Origin: Myxococcales bacterium
GTDB taxonomy: Bacteria > Myxococcota > Myxococcia > Myxococcales > JAKAPL01
DNA length: 36,410 nt
Assembly: GCA_021783235.1 (NCBI GenBank)
Contig: JAJXUD010000045.1
Span: forward strand, 1 to 36,410
Direction of reading: 5' to 3'
The position numbers and the translations under genes are program-made. Under the pieces are notes generated by a model. That model ran no database searches, was not told where the DNA came from, and saw only the letters and a program-made list of their open reading frames with translations. Shown piece by piece: positions 1 through 8,675 of the stretch; the stretch's first letter is position 1, and the number at the start of each line of letters is the position of its first letter.

Positions 1-138
1 GCGAAACGCTTGCCGTACTAGGCTTTCCTCGTATTCACTAGCCCTGTTCGAAATCCCGAGTCATTTCGAGTCCTTGGGCCGCTGTGCTCTCGCGCGGCCT
101 GCCCGCAAGAACTCGGGGTAGCTCCTGAGGGGCACCGC

Positions 139-168
139 TTGACCGGCGCCATTCGGTTGACCGAACAT
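139..168 (+). promoter_or_regulatory. possible promoter of the collagen-like lipoprotein gene
   Basis: TTGACC at 139-144 is followed after 18 bases by GAACAT at 163-168. The first is a good -35. The second matches the -10 consensus only at the conserved A, A and T. A transcript would begin near 175 and include the GAAGGGG ribosome-binding site just before the ATG at 194. A weaker pair, TTGCCG at 10-15 and TATTCA at 32-37, is the alternative. Nothing else is recognisable in 1-193. Confidence 0.3.
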
Positions 169-193
169 GAGCCACTCCTCGAAGGGGCCCCAC

Positions 194-2245
194 ATGATCT
201 CCAAGCGCTCGTTCCTCACGCTTTCGGCCTGTCTCGGCCTCGCGGCCTGTCCGGGGGCCACCGGTCCCCAGGGCGTCGCCGGCCCCACCGGGCCAACCGG
301 AACCCAGGGCTCCGCGGGCTCGAGCGGCGTCACGGGCAAGCAGGGTGCCGCCGGGGCCACGGGCGCGACGGGCGCCACGGGGCCGGCCTTTTTCTGCGCG
401 AGCGTCGCCGACTGCGCGAAGCTGGACGCGGGGGCCCCACTGGGCTGCTGCGTCGGACAGTGCGTCCCGCTGAACAGCGACGAGAACTGCGGAGGCTGCG
501 GCGTCGCCTGCGCGCCGGCCAACGCGACCGGTAGCTGCGCGAGCGGGAGCTGCGACGTCGCGACCTGCGCCGCGGGATTCGCCGACTGCGACAAGGACGC
601 CGGCGACGGCTGCGAGATTCGCACCGACACCGACCCGATGAACTGCGGCGCCTGCGGTTCGGCCTGTGCGCCGGCCAACGCGACCGGCGCCTGCCTGGAA
701 GGCGTCTGCCAGGTCGCCTCGTGCAACCCGGGCTTCGCGAACTGCGCGGGAGACCCCTCGAAGGGTTGCGAGACCGCCCTCACGAGCGACGTCGCTTGCG
801 GCGGCTGCGGGATCGCCTGCGCCCCGCCCAACGCGACCGGCGGCTGCGCGACCGGGATCTGCGCCGTCGCGAGCTGCAACGCCGGCTGGGGGGACTGCGA
901 CAAGAACCCCGCGAACGGCTGCGAGACGAACGTCACGGCCGACTCGCAGAACTGCGGGAGCTGCGGCAACTCCTGCGACGGCGGCGCCTGCCTCCAGGGC
1001 GCCTGCGCGCCCTTTGCCTCGACCGGCGCGGAGGGCGACTTCTTCCCCCTCGCGAACACCACCCTCAGCGGCGGCGTCCACAACTTCAGAAGCATCTTCA
1101 TCCCCGCGGGCGTCACCGTGACCATCGATCCGGCCACGAACGGTGGCATGCTCGACCTGCGAGCCACGGGCGACGTGACCATCCAGGGCAAGCTCGATCT
1201 GTCCGGCGGCCTCGGTGGGATGGGCCCGCCGGGCGACGTCTCCTGGACCGGAGCCGGCGGCGGCGACACGGCGAACCCGCTGGCGGCCGGGGCCACGCCG
1301 GCCCCGGGCTGCGGCTGCGCCTGTGGGGCGAACGGCAAGCCCGCGGGCAAGGGCGGCGCCGGCGCGGCTGGTAGCAACGCACCCGGGATCAACTCGTGCA
1401 ACGCCTCCCAGGGGCTCGGGGGCGACTTCGGCGGCGGCGGCGCCGGCGGCTTCGGCGGCGGTGGCGGCGGCGGCTTCGCGGGCGGCGGCGGCGGCGCGAA
1501 CTCGTGCGCCCCGGCCCTCTGCAACTGCAACGGCGCGACCAGCGCGGACCAGGTGGCGGGCGGCGCAGGTGGCGGCGCCTTCGGCGGCCTCGGCGGCGTG
1601 ATCAACGGGCAGATCGTCGGGGGCGGTCAAGGCGGACAGGGCGGCGGTGCCCCCTACGACGGGGCGAACGGCGCGAGCTGGAACTACGTCGCGGGCGCCG
1701 GCTGCGGCAACGCGACGAACCCCATCGGCGCGGGCGGCGGCGGCGGCTCGATCGGCAGCGACGCGGCGCTGGATCTCGCGGTGGCGAGCAGCTTCCGGCC
1801 CGGCTCGGCGGGCGGCGGCGGGGCCGGCGACGAGGGGCGCGGCGGTGGCGGCGGCGGCGGCGCGATCCGCATCGCGAGTCTCACCCAGATCTCGGTCTAC
1901 GGCAGCCTGCTCGCGAACGGCGGCGACGGCGGCGGTACACCGAGCCCGGTCCCGGACTGCTGTCAGGGCGGCGGCGGCGGCGGTGGCTCGGGCGGCGTCA
2001 TCTTCCTGAGCGCGCCGTCGGTCGTGAACTTTGGGACCATCTCCGCCGTCGGCGGCCAGGGCGGCTTCTCGGTCTCCGCGCGCGGCGCCCCGGGCGGCGC
2101 CGGCGGCGCGGGCGGCCTCGGCCGCATCCGGCTCTCCGCCTCGAGCGTGAGCGGCGCAGGCAGCTACGCGCCGGCGCTTCCCCGAAAGCTCGACGGCTCG
2201 TCCAACGGTTCGGGCCTGGCCTACGTCGAGCCGTGGCCCGGCTAG
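194..2245 (+). CDS. secreted lipoprotein with collagen-like, Cys-rich and Gly-rich repeat regions
   Basis: This is a 683-residue protein. The ATG at 194 is preferred over the in-frame ATG at 167 because it follows GAAGGGG and begins a compact lipoprotein signal (Lys-Arg, hydrophobic stretch, lipobox LAAC with Cys19). Residues 20-65 are Gly-X-Y triplets of collagen type, such as GPTGPTGTQG. Residues about 98-273 hold three full copies and one short copy of a roughly 50-residue unit beginning NCGGCG or NCGACG and containing APANATG and a GCE motif, probably disulfide-bonded. From about 275 on there is a segment resembling the start of a beta-helix (VTVTIDPATNGGMLDL), then very Gly-rich stretches alternating with short beta strands (GAIRIAS, GVIFLSAP, GRIRLSAS). 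Similar mosaics occur in predicted surface lipoproteins of myxobacteria. It is likely exported and lipid-anchored, and a surface or adhesive role is inference. No catalytic motif is visible. Confidence 0.85.
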   Translation: MISKRSFLTLSACLGLAACPGATGPQGVAGPTGPTGTQGSAGSSGVTGKQGAAGATGATGATGPAFFCASVADCAKLDAGAPLGCCVGQCVPLNSDENCGGCGVACAPANATGSCASGSCDVATCAAGFADCDKDAGDGCEIRTDTDPMNCGACGSACAPANATGACLEGVCQVASCNPGFANCAGDPSKGCETALTSDVACGGCGIACAPPNATGGCATGICAVASCNAGWGDCDKNPANGCETNVTADSQNCGSCGNSCDGGACLQGACAPFASTGAEGDFFPLANTTLSGGVHNFRSIFIPAGVTVTIDPATNGGMLDLRATGDVTIQGKLDLSGGLGGMGPPGDVSWTGAGGGDTANPLAAGATPAPGCGCACGANGKPAGKGGAGAAGSNAPGINSCNASQGLGGDFGGGGAGGFGGGGGGGFAGGGGGANSCAPALCNCNGATSADQVAGGAGGGAFGGLGGVINGQIVGGGQGGQGGGAPYDGANGASWNYVAGAGCGNATNPIGAGGGGGSIGSDAALDLAVASSFRPGSAGGGGAGDEGRGGGGGGGAIRIASLTQISVYGSLLANGGDGGGTPSPVPDCCQGGGGGGGSGGVIFLSAPSVVNFGTISAVGGQGGFSVSARGAPGGAGGAGGLGRIRLSASSVSGAGSYAPALPRKLDGSSNGSGLAYVEPWPG

Positions 2246-2289
2246 GAGACCGCCGGGACTGCTTCACGTCGAACGGCGAACGGCGTCTC
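2246..2289 (+). terminator. possible hairpin after the first lipoprotein gene
   Basis: GAGAC at 2246-2250 pairs with GTCTC at 2285-2289, and GCCG at 2252-2255 pairs with CGGC at 2281-2284, leaving one bulged base and a loop of about 25 bases. There is no T-run after it, so it is at best a weak terminator. Confidence 0.25.
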
Positions 2290-2341
2290 TAAGGCAGCCC
2301 TTGCCGCGGCGCGGCTTGCCCTTCGTCCGCCCGCGTGGCAG

Positions 2342-2366
2342 CCTCCGGCACGCTTCGCCCCGGAGG
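2342..2366 (+). promoter_or_regulatory. inverted repeat covering the ribosome-binding site of the second lipoprotein gene
   Basis: CCTCCGG at 2342-2348 is the exact reverse complement of CCGGAGG at 2360-2366, with an 11-base loop. The right arm contains the GGAGG ribosome-binding site, which ends 5 bases before the ATG at 2372. If the hairpin forms in the mRNA it would hide the site and lower translation. In such GC-rich DNA a 7-base stem can arise by chance. Confidence 0.35.
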
Positions 2367-2371
2367 TCCAC

Positions 2372-5164
2372 ATGCGCCGAGTCCTCGCCGTCGCCGCTGC
2401 CGCGCTCTTCGCGGCCTGCAGCTGCCCCCACCGTGGCTCGTCGAACCAGCTCGAATCGAAGGATTCGACGCCGCAGGCGCCGAACCTGGACTTCGGGAAC
2501 GTCCCCTTGGGCCAGCCGAAGACCTTGCCGCTCACGCTCTCGAACGTGGGCGCGCTCGAGCTCGACGTCGCGGGCGCCACCGTCGGCGGCGCAGACAAGG
2601 GAGACTTCGCGGTCGTGGGCAAGGTCCCCTCCGCGATCCAGCCGGGGTCGAACGCGCAGCTCCCGATCCAGTTCGTGCCGTCGGCGGGCGGCCCGCGGAG
2701 CGCGACGCTCTCCATCTCGACGAACAGCCAGGCGATCCCGGTCCTGAAGGTGCAGCTCACCGGCAACGGCAAGGACGTCGTCATCGCCGCGAGCGTCACC
2801 GCGCTCGACTTCGGGCCGGTCCAGGTGGGGACTCAGAAGACCCTGCCCGTGACGCTGACGAACAAGGGCTCCACGCCCTCCGATCCGATCCAGATCCAGC
2901 CCGTCGGCGGGCCGCAGGCGAGCGAGTTCGCCTGGGTGGGGCAGGGCAGCTCGCTCGCCCCCGGCCAGTCGCTGACGCTCACGGTCAGCTTCGGGCCCAC
3001 GCAGACGGGCAACGCCGCCGGGCAGATCCCCTACCTCGCCTGCTCGGGCTGCCAGGCGCAGAGCATCCAGCTCACCGGCGTCGGCATCGACGGCGCCCTG
3101 ACGTTCTCGCCGGACCCGGTCGGCTTCGCGAACGTCCCGTCGGGAACCACGAACTCGGTGCCGGTGAAGATCACCGACACGGGGAGCGCCGCCGTCGCCA
3201 TCGGCTCGCTCGCCGTCCAGGGCGGCGGATCGAGTCCGTTCGCGGTGACCGGGCTGCCGAGCGGCTTCTCGGCCTCCTCCCCCATCGTGCTCGCGCCCGG
3301 CGCGTCGGTCACGATCACGGTCGACTACACGGCCGCCAGCGCCGGGGATCAGGACGCGCTCGTCGCGGTCTTCCAGCCGGGCGCCATCGGCGCGGGCAGC
3401 GCCTTCGCCCCGGCCGCGGTGCCGCCGGAGACGGCGCAGGATCCGCTCTTCGGCAACGAGACGCTGAACCCGTGCACGCTGGTCTTCCAGCCGCCCGCGC
3501 TCAACTTCGGCAACGCGCCGTTGAACCAGACGCTGCAGAAGTCGGTGACGCTCGTGAACCAGGGGCAGGCGCAGTGCACGCTGACGGGCATCGCCCTCGA
3601 CCCCGCCTCGGACTCGTCCTTCGCGCTCGTGGGGAACCCGGGGACGCTCACCATCCCGGCGGGCGGCACGGCGCAGATCCAGGCGAGCTGCGACGTGACG
3701 AACTCGGGCGGGCAGCTCCTGCGCAAGGGCGCCATCGACTTCCAGTCGAACGACCCCGCGAACCAGAGCGGCCGCATCCCGCTCACCGCCTACATCCAGT
3801 CGAGCTCCCCGTACCAGGCCGGCTGGCCGAAGTGGCACATGGGGAACACCGACGAGGGGCAGAGCGAGGCGGACACCTCGGCCTTCAAGGGGCAGGTGGC
3901 CTGGAAGTTCAACGTGGGCGCGGCGTCCGCGTCGAGCGGCGGCCTCTCGAACTCGAGCCCGACCTACATGAACTCCCCGGTGGTCGACTCGAGCGGCATG
4001 ATCTACCAGCTCGGCATGGACGGGAACCTCTACGCCATCAACCCGGACGGCAGCCAGGCCTGGAAGGTGATGCTCGTCTCGCCGGCGAGCGATCCCCACC
4101 CGGCGACGCCGATCATCGCGGCCGACGACTCGCTCTTCGTCGAGAGCGGCTGCGACAACGTGGGCAGCTCGGGGCAGATCTTCCACGTCTCGGGGGGGCC
4201 TGGCGGCGGGAAGATCCTCCACGCCGAGCCGCCGCCCTCGGACTGCCGCACCGACCCCTCGAGCGGGCAGTGCGACAAGGCCGACGGCTTCGACGTCTGC
4301 CCGAGCCTCGGCAACCTGACGCCGCTCATCTTCGACGGCGACGACTTCGGGCAGGTGGTCACCTACTCGGTCCAGTCGGGGGGCAACTTCTCCGAGGCGA
4401 ACCACGTCATCCTGCCGTTCTTCGGCGAGCGGGTGGCGCTCGCCATCGGGCCGGACGACACGAGCTACTGGTGCAGCCTGAACGTCTGCTTCGCGGTCGC
4501 GCCGCCCACGCAGGGCTTCACGCAGCTCCCCGCCTGGAACGCGAACGGCCAGCCGATCTCGCCGGACGCGCCCGACAACTCGACCGCGGGGGTGAGCGCC
4601 TGGGTCAACTCCGACCTCGCGCTCGACAGCCACCACACCGGCTTCATCATGGCGATGGTCGCCTGGGAGAGCTTCGGCGGCGGCCTGCTCGGGCTCGGCG
4701 GCTCGACCACCGGGCAGACCGAGCTCGCGGCGCTCGACCCGGCGAACGGCCAGCCGCACTGGACCTTCAAGATGCCGCAGTTCACGCCGCCCACCGCGGT
4801 CTCGTTCGCGAGCCAGAGCTACATCTTCAGCTCGGACGTCGGCAACGGCGCGCCCGCGATCGCCGACGACGGGACGGTCTACGTCGGCAACGGCGACGGC
4901 CTCTACGCGGTGGACGGACAGACCGGTACCGTGAAGCCTGGCTTCCCGTTCTCGTCCGCGGACGTCGACTCGGCGCCGGCCATCGGCGGCGACGGGACGA
5001 TCTTCTTCGGGACGTCCGACGGCTCGTTCTACGCGGTCACTCCGAACGGGACCCTGCGCGCCAAGGTGACCACCGGCGGGCGGATCTCGAGCTCGCCCGC
5101 CATCGGCCCCGACGGAACCGTCTACTTCGTCTCGGACGACGGCAACCTGTACGCCGTCGAGTAG
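2372..5164 (+). CDS. lipoprotein with HYDIN/choice-of-anchor-D repeats and a PQQ-like beta-propeller
   Basis: This is a 930-residue protein. The ATG at 2372 follows GGAGG. The signal peptide ends in ALFAAC with the lipid-bearing Cys at residue 16. Residues about 35-480 contain four Ig-like repeats of the HYDIN/ASPM-SPD-2 or choice-of-anchor-D type, each starting with a DFG or NFG strand: LDFGNVPLGQ, LDFGPVQVGT, VGFANVPSG and LNFGNAPLNQ. After about residue 485 the protein changes to blades of a PQQ-like/pyrrolo-quinoline quinone repeat propeller, with recurring motifs SPVVDSSGMIYQLG, DGNLYAINPDG, DGTVYVGNGDGLYAVD, DGTIFFGTSDG and DGTVYFVSDDGNLYAVE. The combination suggests a surface or periplasmic scaffold or binding protein. 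No enzyme site is visible. It lies 126 bases after another large lipoprotein and may be expressed with it. Confidence 0.85.
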   Translation: MRRVLAVAAAALFAACSCPHRGSSNQLESKDSTPQAPNLDFGNVPLGQPKTLPLTLSNVGALELDVAGATVGGADKGDFAVVGKVPSAIQPGSNAQLPIQFVPSAGGPRSATLSISTNSQAIPVLKVQLTGNGKDVVIAASVTALDFGPVQVGTQKTLPVTLTNKGSTPSDPIQIQPVGGPQASEFAWVGQGSSLAPGQSLTLTVSFGPTQTGNAAGQIPYLACSGCQAQSIQLTGVGIDGALTFSPDPVGFANVPSGTTNSVPVKITDTGSAAVAIGSLAVQGGGSSPFAVTGLPSGFSASSPIVLAPGASVTITVDYTAASAGDQDALVAVFQPGAIGAGSAFAPAAVPPETAQDPLFGNETLNPCTLVFQPPALNFGNAPLNQTLQKSVTLVNQGQAQCTLTGIALDPASDSSFALVGNPGTLTIPAGGTAQIQASCDVTNSGGQLLRKGAIDFQSNDPANQSGRIPLTAYIQSSSPYQAGWPKWHMGNTDEGQSEADTSAFKGQVAWKFNVGAASASSGGLSNSSPTYMNSPVVDSSGMIYQLGMDGNLYAINPDGSQAWKVMLVSPASDPHPATPIIAADDSLFVESGCDNVGSSGQIFHVSGGPGGGKILHAEPPPSDCRTDPSSGQCDKADGFDVCPSLGNLTPLIFDGDDFGQVVTYSVQSGGNFSEANHVILPFFGERVALAIGPDDTSYWCSLNVCFAVAPPTQGFTQLPAWNANGQPISPDAPDNSTAGVSAWVNSDLALDSHHTGFIMAMVAWESFGGGLLGLGGSTTGQTELAALDPANGQPHWTFKMPQFTPPTAVSFASQSYIFSSDVGNGAPAIADDGTVYVGNGDGLYAVDGQTGTVKPGFPFSSADVDSAPAIGGDGTIFFGTSDGSFYAVTPNGTLRAKVTTGGRISSSPAIGPDGTVYFVSDDGNLYAVE

Positions 5165-5219
5165 CGGCGAGTAGCGGCCGCGAAGACGAAGCCCTCGCCG
5201 CCCGTTAGACTGGGCGGCG

Positions 5220-7100
5220 ATGATCCCTCTGCCCCCACAGCTCCAGGAGAGGCTCGACCGGCTCCCCGCCGCGCCGGGCGTCTACCTCATGAAGGACCGC
5301 GAGGGGCGGGTCGTCTACGTCGGCAAGGCGGTGAGCCTGCGCTCGCGCGTGCGGAGCTACTTCTCGCGCGCGGGCGGCGATTCGCGCGCCTTCATCCCCC
5401 TGCTCGAGCGGCTCGTCGGCGACATCGAGGTCGTCCTGACGACGAACGAGAAGGAGGCGCTCATCCTCGAGAGCAGCCTCATCCAGAGGCACAAGCCCCG
5501 CTTCAACGTGATGCTGCGGGACGACAAGAGCTTCATCTGCCTGCGGCTCGACCGGCGCCACCCCTACCCGCGGCTCGAGATCGTGCGGGCGAAGGGGCGC
5601 AAGGCCGACGGCGCCGCCTACTTCGGCCCCTACAGCTCGGCCTCGTCCATCCGCGAGACCCTGCGGGTGGTGAACCGCCACTTCCAGCTCCGGAGCTGCA
5701 CCGATCGCGAATTCCAGGGCCGCTCGCGCCCCTGCCTCGAGTTCCAACTCGGCCGCTGCCCCGCGCCCTGCGTGCTCGAGGTCCCGGCCGAGCGCTACGG
5801 CGAGAGCGTCCGGGAGGTCGAGCTCTTCCTTGCGGGGAAGGCGGACGAGCTGACGGGGACGCTCGAGGGGCGGATGCAGGCCGCCGCGGCCGAGGAGCGG
5901 TTCGAGGAGGCGGCGCGGCTGCGGGATCAGCTCGGCGCGATCGAGCGGAGCCTCGAGCGGCAGCGGGTGGTCCAGGCGGAGCGGATCGAGGAGGACGTCT
6001 TCGGCGTCTTCCGGGAGGGGCCCCACCTCGCCATCGCGCTGCTGCTCGTGCGGCGCGGGCGGCTCGTCGAGAGCCGGGCCTTCGACTTCACGAAGCAGGA
6101 GTTTCCCACCGAGGAGCTGCTCGCGAGCTTCCTCACGCTCTACTACGAGCGGGCGACGCCGCCGAGGGGGCTGCTCCTGCCCGTGCCCATCGAGGGGGAG
6201 GGGCCGCTCGCGGCGCTGCTCGCGGAGAGGGCCGGCCACCCGGTCGAGGTCCTCGTCCCGAAGCGGGGCGAGAAGCGGAGGCTCGTCCTGATGGCCTGCC
6301 AGAACGCCGAGCAGGCGCTGCGCGATCGCGCGAGGAAGGGGCGGGACCTCGACGAGACGCTCGCTCGGCTCGTCCACCGGCTGAACCTCTCGCGGCCGCC
6401 CCACCGGATCGAGTGCTACGACATCTCGAACTTCCAGGGGACCGAGGTCGTGGGCTCGAAGGTCGCCTTCCGCGACGGGGAGCCCGACAAGGCGGGCTAC
6501 CGGCGCTTCCGCATCCGGGGCTTCGCCGGGCAGGACGACTTCGCCTCGCTCTACGAGGTCCTCTCGCGCCGGCTCGCGAAGGGGAAGGCCGAGGGGGATC
6601 TGCCGGATCTGCTCGTCATCGACGGCGGGAAGGGGCAGCTCGAGGTGGCGATGGCGGCGCTGCGCGACGGGCGCGTCGAGGGCGTCGACGTCGTCTCGCT
6701 CGCGAAGAGCCGGGCCGAGGGGCCGGCCGAGGACGGCGGGATGCGCCACTCCCCCGAGCGCGTCTTTTTGCCGGGGGTCAAGGAGCCGATCGTGCTGCGG
6801 CAGAACAGCTCGGAGATCTTCCTCCTCCAGCGGCTGCGCGACGAGGCCCACCGCTTCGCCATCGGCTACCACCGAAAGCTCCGCGACCGGCGGACGCTCC
6901 GCTCGGCGCTCGACGCGATCCCGGGCGTCGGTCCGACCCGGCGGCGGGCGCTCCTGCGGCGCTTCGGCAGCCTCGAGGGGGTGCGGGCGGCCGAGCCCGC
7001 GGAGATCGCCGCCCTGCCGGGTTTCGGTCCCGATCTCGCGGAGCGGATCCTCGGCTCCCTCGGATCGGGGCTTCCTCCGCCCGAGGCCGCCGGTGCCTAG
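5220..7100 (+). CDS. uvrC: excinuclease ABC subunit C (UvrC)
   Basis: UvrC makes both incisions around bulky DNA lesions in nucleotide excision repair, acting with UvrA and UvrB, which are not in this window. At 626 residues it has the family's usual length. The N-terminal GIY-YIG nuclease is seen as PGVYLMKD (19-26) and VVYVGKA (31-37), with the Glu in NEKEALILE. A Cys-x11-Cys-x7-Cys-x3-Cys cluster follows around residue 160-185 (SCTD, PCLEF, RCPAPC), the known iron-sulfur site of UvrC. Then come a UVR motif (about 206-245), the RNase H-like 5' nuclease (YDISNFQG, LLVIDGGKGQ, DEAHRFA) and two C-terminal helix-hairpin-helix motifs (IPGVGPTRR, LPGFGPDLA). The ATG at 5220 has no ribosome-binding site. 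A -10-like TAGACT at 5206-5211 ends 8 bases before it, with no convincing -35, so the mRNA may be leaderless or nearly so. Confidence 0.97.
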   Translation: MIPLPPQLQERLDRLPAAPGVYLMKDREGRVVYVGKAVSLRSRVRSYFSRAGGDSRAFIPLLERLVGDIEVVLTTNEKEALILESSLIQRHKPRFNVMLRDDKSFICLRLDRRHPYPRLEIVRAKGRKADGAAYFGPYSSASSIRETLRVVNRHFQLRSCTDREFQGRSRPCLEFQLGRCPAPCVLEVPAERYGESVREVELFLAGKADELTGTLEGRMQAAAAEERFEEAARLRDQLGAIERSLERQRVVQAERIEEDVFGVFREGPHLAIALLLVRRGRLVESRAFDFTKQEFPTEELLASFLTLYYERATPPRGLLLPVPIEGEGPLAALLAERAGHPVEVLVPKRGEKRRLVLMACQNAEQALRDRARKGRDLDETLARLVHRLNLSRPPHRIECYDISNFQGTEVVGSKVAFRDGEPDKAGYRRFRIRGFAGQDDFASLYEVLSRRLAKGKAEGDLPDLLVIDGGKGQLEVAMAALRDGRVEGVDVVSLAKSRAEGPAEDGGMRHSPERVFLPGVKEPIVLRQNSSEIFLLQRLRDEAHRFAIGYHRKLRDRRTLRSALDAIPGVGPTRRRALLRRFGSLEGVRAAEPAEIAALPGFGPDLAERILGSLGSGLPPPEAAGA

Positions 7101-7123
7101 ATTGACATTTGCGTGGTTTTTTG

Positions 7124-7153
7124 TTGCGGCCTTTGGCGGGGCTGTTCTATAGC
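7124..7153 (+). promoter_or_regulatory. promoter of the DUF507 gene
   Basis: TTGCGG at 7124-7129, an 18-base spacer and TATAGC at 7148-7153 form a sigma-70-like promoter. The -10 ends 8 bases before the ATG at 7162, so the leader would be only one or two bases long. Confidence 0.5.
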
Positions 7154-7161
7154 GTGAGCCC

Positions 7162-7680
7162 ATGAAGCTCTATCCGAAGGTCATCCCGGCGGTTGCGCGC
7201 GAGGTCATCGAGCGCTTGACGAAGGACGGCGACGTCGAGGTGGAGCCGCTGCGCGTCGGCGACGCCGAGATGGACATGGCCTCGATCATGAAGGAGTACC
7301 TGGCCGCGGAGGAGCGGGTGAACCAGGCGACCCGCGAGGCGCTCGAGCGCCGCGGCTACGATCACTCCAAGTTCAACCAGGTCAAGCGCGAGATGGCCGA
7401 CGTCCGCGGCTTCAAGATGGGCGACGAGGGCATCGAATACGTCATCGGCCAGATGATCGAGTTCCTCCTGGTCTCGCGCAACGTCGAAGAGGTCTACGCC
7501 GAGGACAACGTCATCCGGAAGAAGGTCTTCCAGATCATGAAGCGCCACCTCGACATCGACGAGGATCTCGATCGCGAGGTTCGCGGGCGGCTGAAGCACC
7601 TCCAGGAGGGGACCCCCGCCTGGGACGTCGAGTACCAGAAGGCGATCGACCAGCTCCGCCGCAACAAGGGGCTGATCTAG
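7162..7680 (+). CDS. DUF507 family protein
   Basis: This is a 172-residue, strongly charged, mostly helical protein that I recognise as DUF507, a family of unknown function found in Deltaproteobacteria, Aquificae and Nitrospirae. Typical features are the MKLYPK start, the helical charged body and the segment VYAEDNVIRKKVFQIMK. There is no signal peptide or membrane span, so it is cytoplasmic. The ATG has no Shine-Dalgarno sequence, and a TATAGC hexamer ends 8 bases upstream. It lies 61 bases after uvrC but has its own likely promoter, so it need not be co-transcribed. The gene converges on the outer-membrane barrel gene ending at 7701. Confidence 0.9.
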   Translation: MKLYPKVIPAVAREVIERLTKDGDVEVEPLRVGDAEMDMASIMKEYLAAEERVNQATREALERRGYDHSKFNQVKREMADVRGFKMGDEGIEYVIGQMIEFLLVSRNVEEVYAEDNVIRKKVFQIMKRHLDIDEDLDREVRGRLKHLQEGTPAWDVEYQKAIDQLRRNKGLI

Positions 7681-7700
7681 CCCAGCCGCCGCCGGGTGGT

Positions 7701-8675
7701 TCAGCGCGCCCCGGCCGCGCCGCCGAAGAGCTCCAGCGCCAGCACGACCCGCCACTCGGGCGCGCCGAACTGCGGCACGATGCCGCCGCCGGCGCCGAGC
7801 TTGAAGCGGAGCTGCTCGCCATCGCCCGTCCCCTCGAGCCGCCCCGTCAGGAGCCCCTCGAGCCCGGTGGCGCCGCTCCCGAACAGTGAGGCGAAGGCCG
7901 TCTCGCCCCAGAGCTCCGGCCCCACGATCAGCGCCCAGTCCGTCAGGACGGGAAACGAGCGGCCGGCCGCCGCCCCGAAGAGCAGCTCGCTGCCCTGGGG
8001 GCTGCCCGGCGTGGGCCAGTCGTCGAGCGGCCGGAGCTCTCCGCCGAGCTCGCCCGCGTAGCGGTAGCTGCCGAGGTCGCCCGCGGCGAGTAGCCGCAAC
8101 ATTGCGCGGACCGTGCCGTCCGTGAGGTAGCTCGCGCGGGTGTCGCCCGGGCCGTTCGAGGGGACGAAGAGCTGCGCCCCCGCGCCGAGGCGGAAGGCCG
8201 AGCCCGGTCTTCCGGCGAGGAGCGCGTCGACGCCCACGCTCGGGTCGGCGATGCTGTCGGGGTTCGTTCCGAGGTTCACGAGCGGGGCGCTGAACCGATG
8301 GCCGTCGATCGTGCCGCTCTCGCCCGCGAGAAGGAGCGGCATGGGAAGGTCGAGGTAGAGGCGGAAGCGCTTCCAGCTCGCGGCCACGGCGAGGTCGGCG
8401 AACGCCTCGCTGGAGACGACGGCGAGCCGCTGGCCGCCGCCCCCGACGACGAGCGGGTCGTGCGCGACGCTCGTCGTCAGCTCGACCGCGCCGCGCAGCT
8501 CGCCCTGGATGTCGAGGTCGTCCATGACGAACCAGCCGGCGCCCGGGGCCGAGGGGACGAACCGCTCCAGGGCGAAGCCCTGCGCCGGGATCTGTGCCGC
8601 GGCCCGGGGCGCGAAGGCGGCGCAGACGGCGAGCGCCGCGAGGGCGAGGCGGTCGATGGGCTCAGAACTCCGCAT
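7701..8675 (-). CDS. outer-membrane beta-barrel protein, OmpA-barrel-like but without an OmpA-C domain
   Basis: This is a 324-residue protein. A signal peptide (hydrophobic segment ending AAAQ) is followed by FALERFVPSAPGAGWF and then amphipathic strands with the phrases AHDPLVVGG and DLRLYLDLPMPLL-like alternation (RFRLYLDLPMPLL). This start resembles the N-terminal barrel of myxobacterial OmpA-family proteins, in which thrombospondin-like repeats and a peptidoglycan-binding OmpA domain normally follow. Here the protein stops after the last strand (VVLALELFGGAAG), so it is a barrel only. The ATG at 8675 lies inside the end of the upstream porin gene, overlapping it by 14 bases, so the two are translationally coupled. 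It could be a transport or structural barrel; its substrate is unknown. Confidence 0.7.
   Translation of the reverse strand: MRSSEPIDRLALAALAVCAAFAPRAAAQIPAQGFALERFVPSAPGAGWFVMDDLDIQGELRGAVELTTSVAHDPLVVGGGGQRLAVVSSEAFADLAVAASWKRFRLYLDLPMPLLLAGESGTIDGHRFSAPLVNLGTNPDSIADPSVGVDALLAGRPGSAFRLGAGAQLFVPSNGPGDTRASYLTDGTVRAMLRLLAAGDLGSYRYAGELGGELRPLDDWPTPGSPQGSELLFGAAAGRSFPVLTDWALIVGPELWGETAFASLFGSGATGLEGLLTGRLEGTGDGEQLRFKLGAGGGIVPQFGAPEWRVVLALELFGGAAGAR

Noticed and set aside
485-1012. Regular DNA repeats that could suggest a CRISPR array
   Set aside because: The repeats are in frame, about 150 bases apart, encode the Cys-rich unit and diverge in sequence. There are no short identical repeats with spacers and no cas genes.
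61-1605. Long Pro-rich open frame on the - strand opposite the first lipoprotein
   Set aside because: It mirrors the Gly-rich and collagen codons of the + strand gene (GGC becomes GCC/CCG). It has no start signal and no recognisable domain. Many such shadow frames occur here because of the high GC content.
7102-7107. Perfect TTGACA just after uvrC
   Set aside because: No acceptable -10 lies 16-18 bases downstream. The TATAGC at 7148 pairs better with TTGCGG at 7124.
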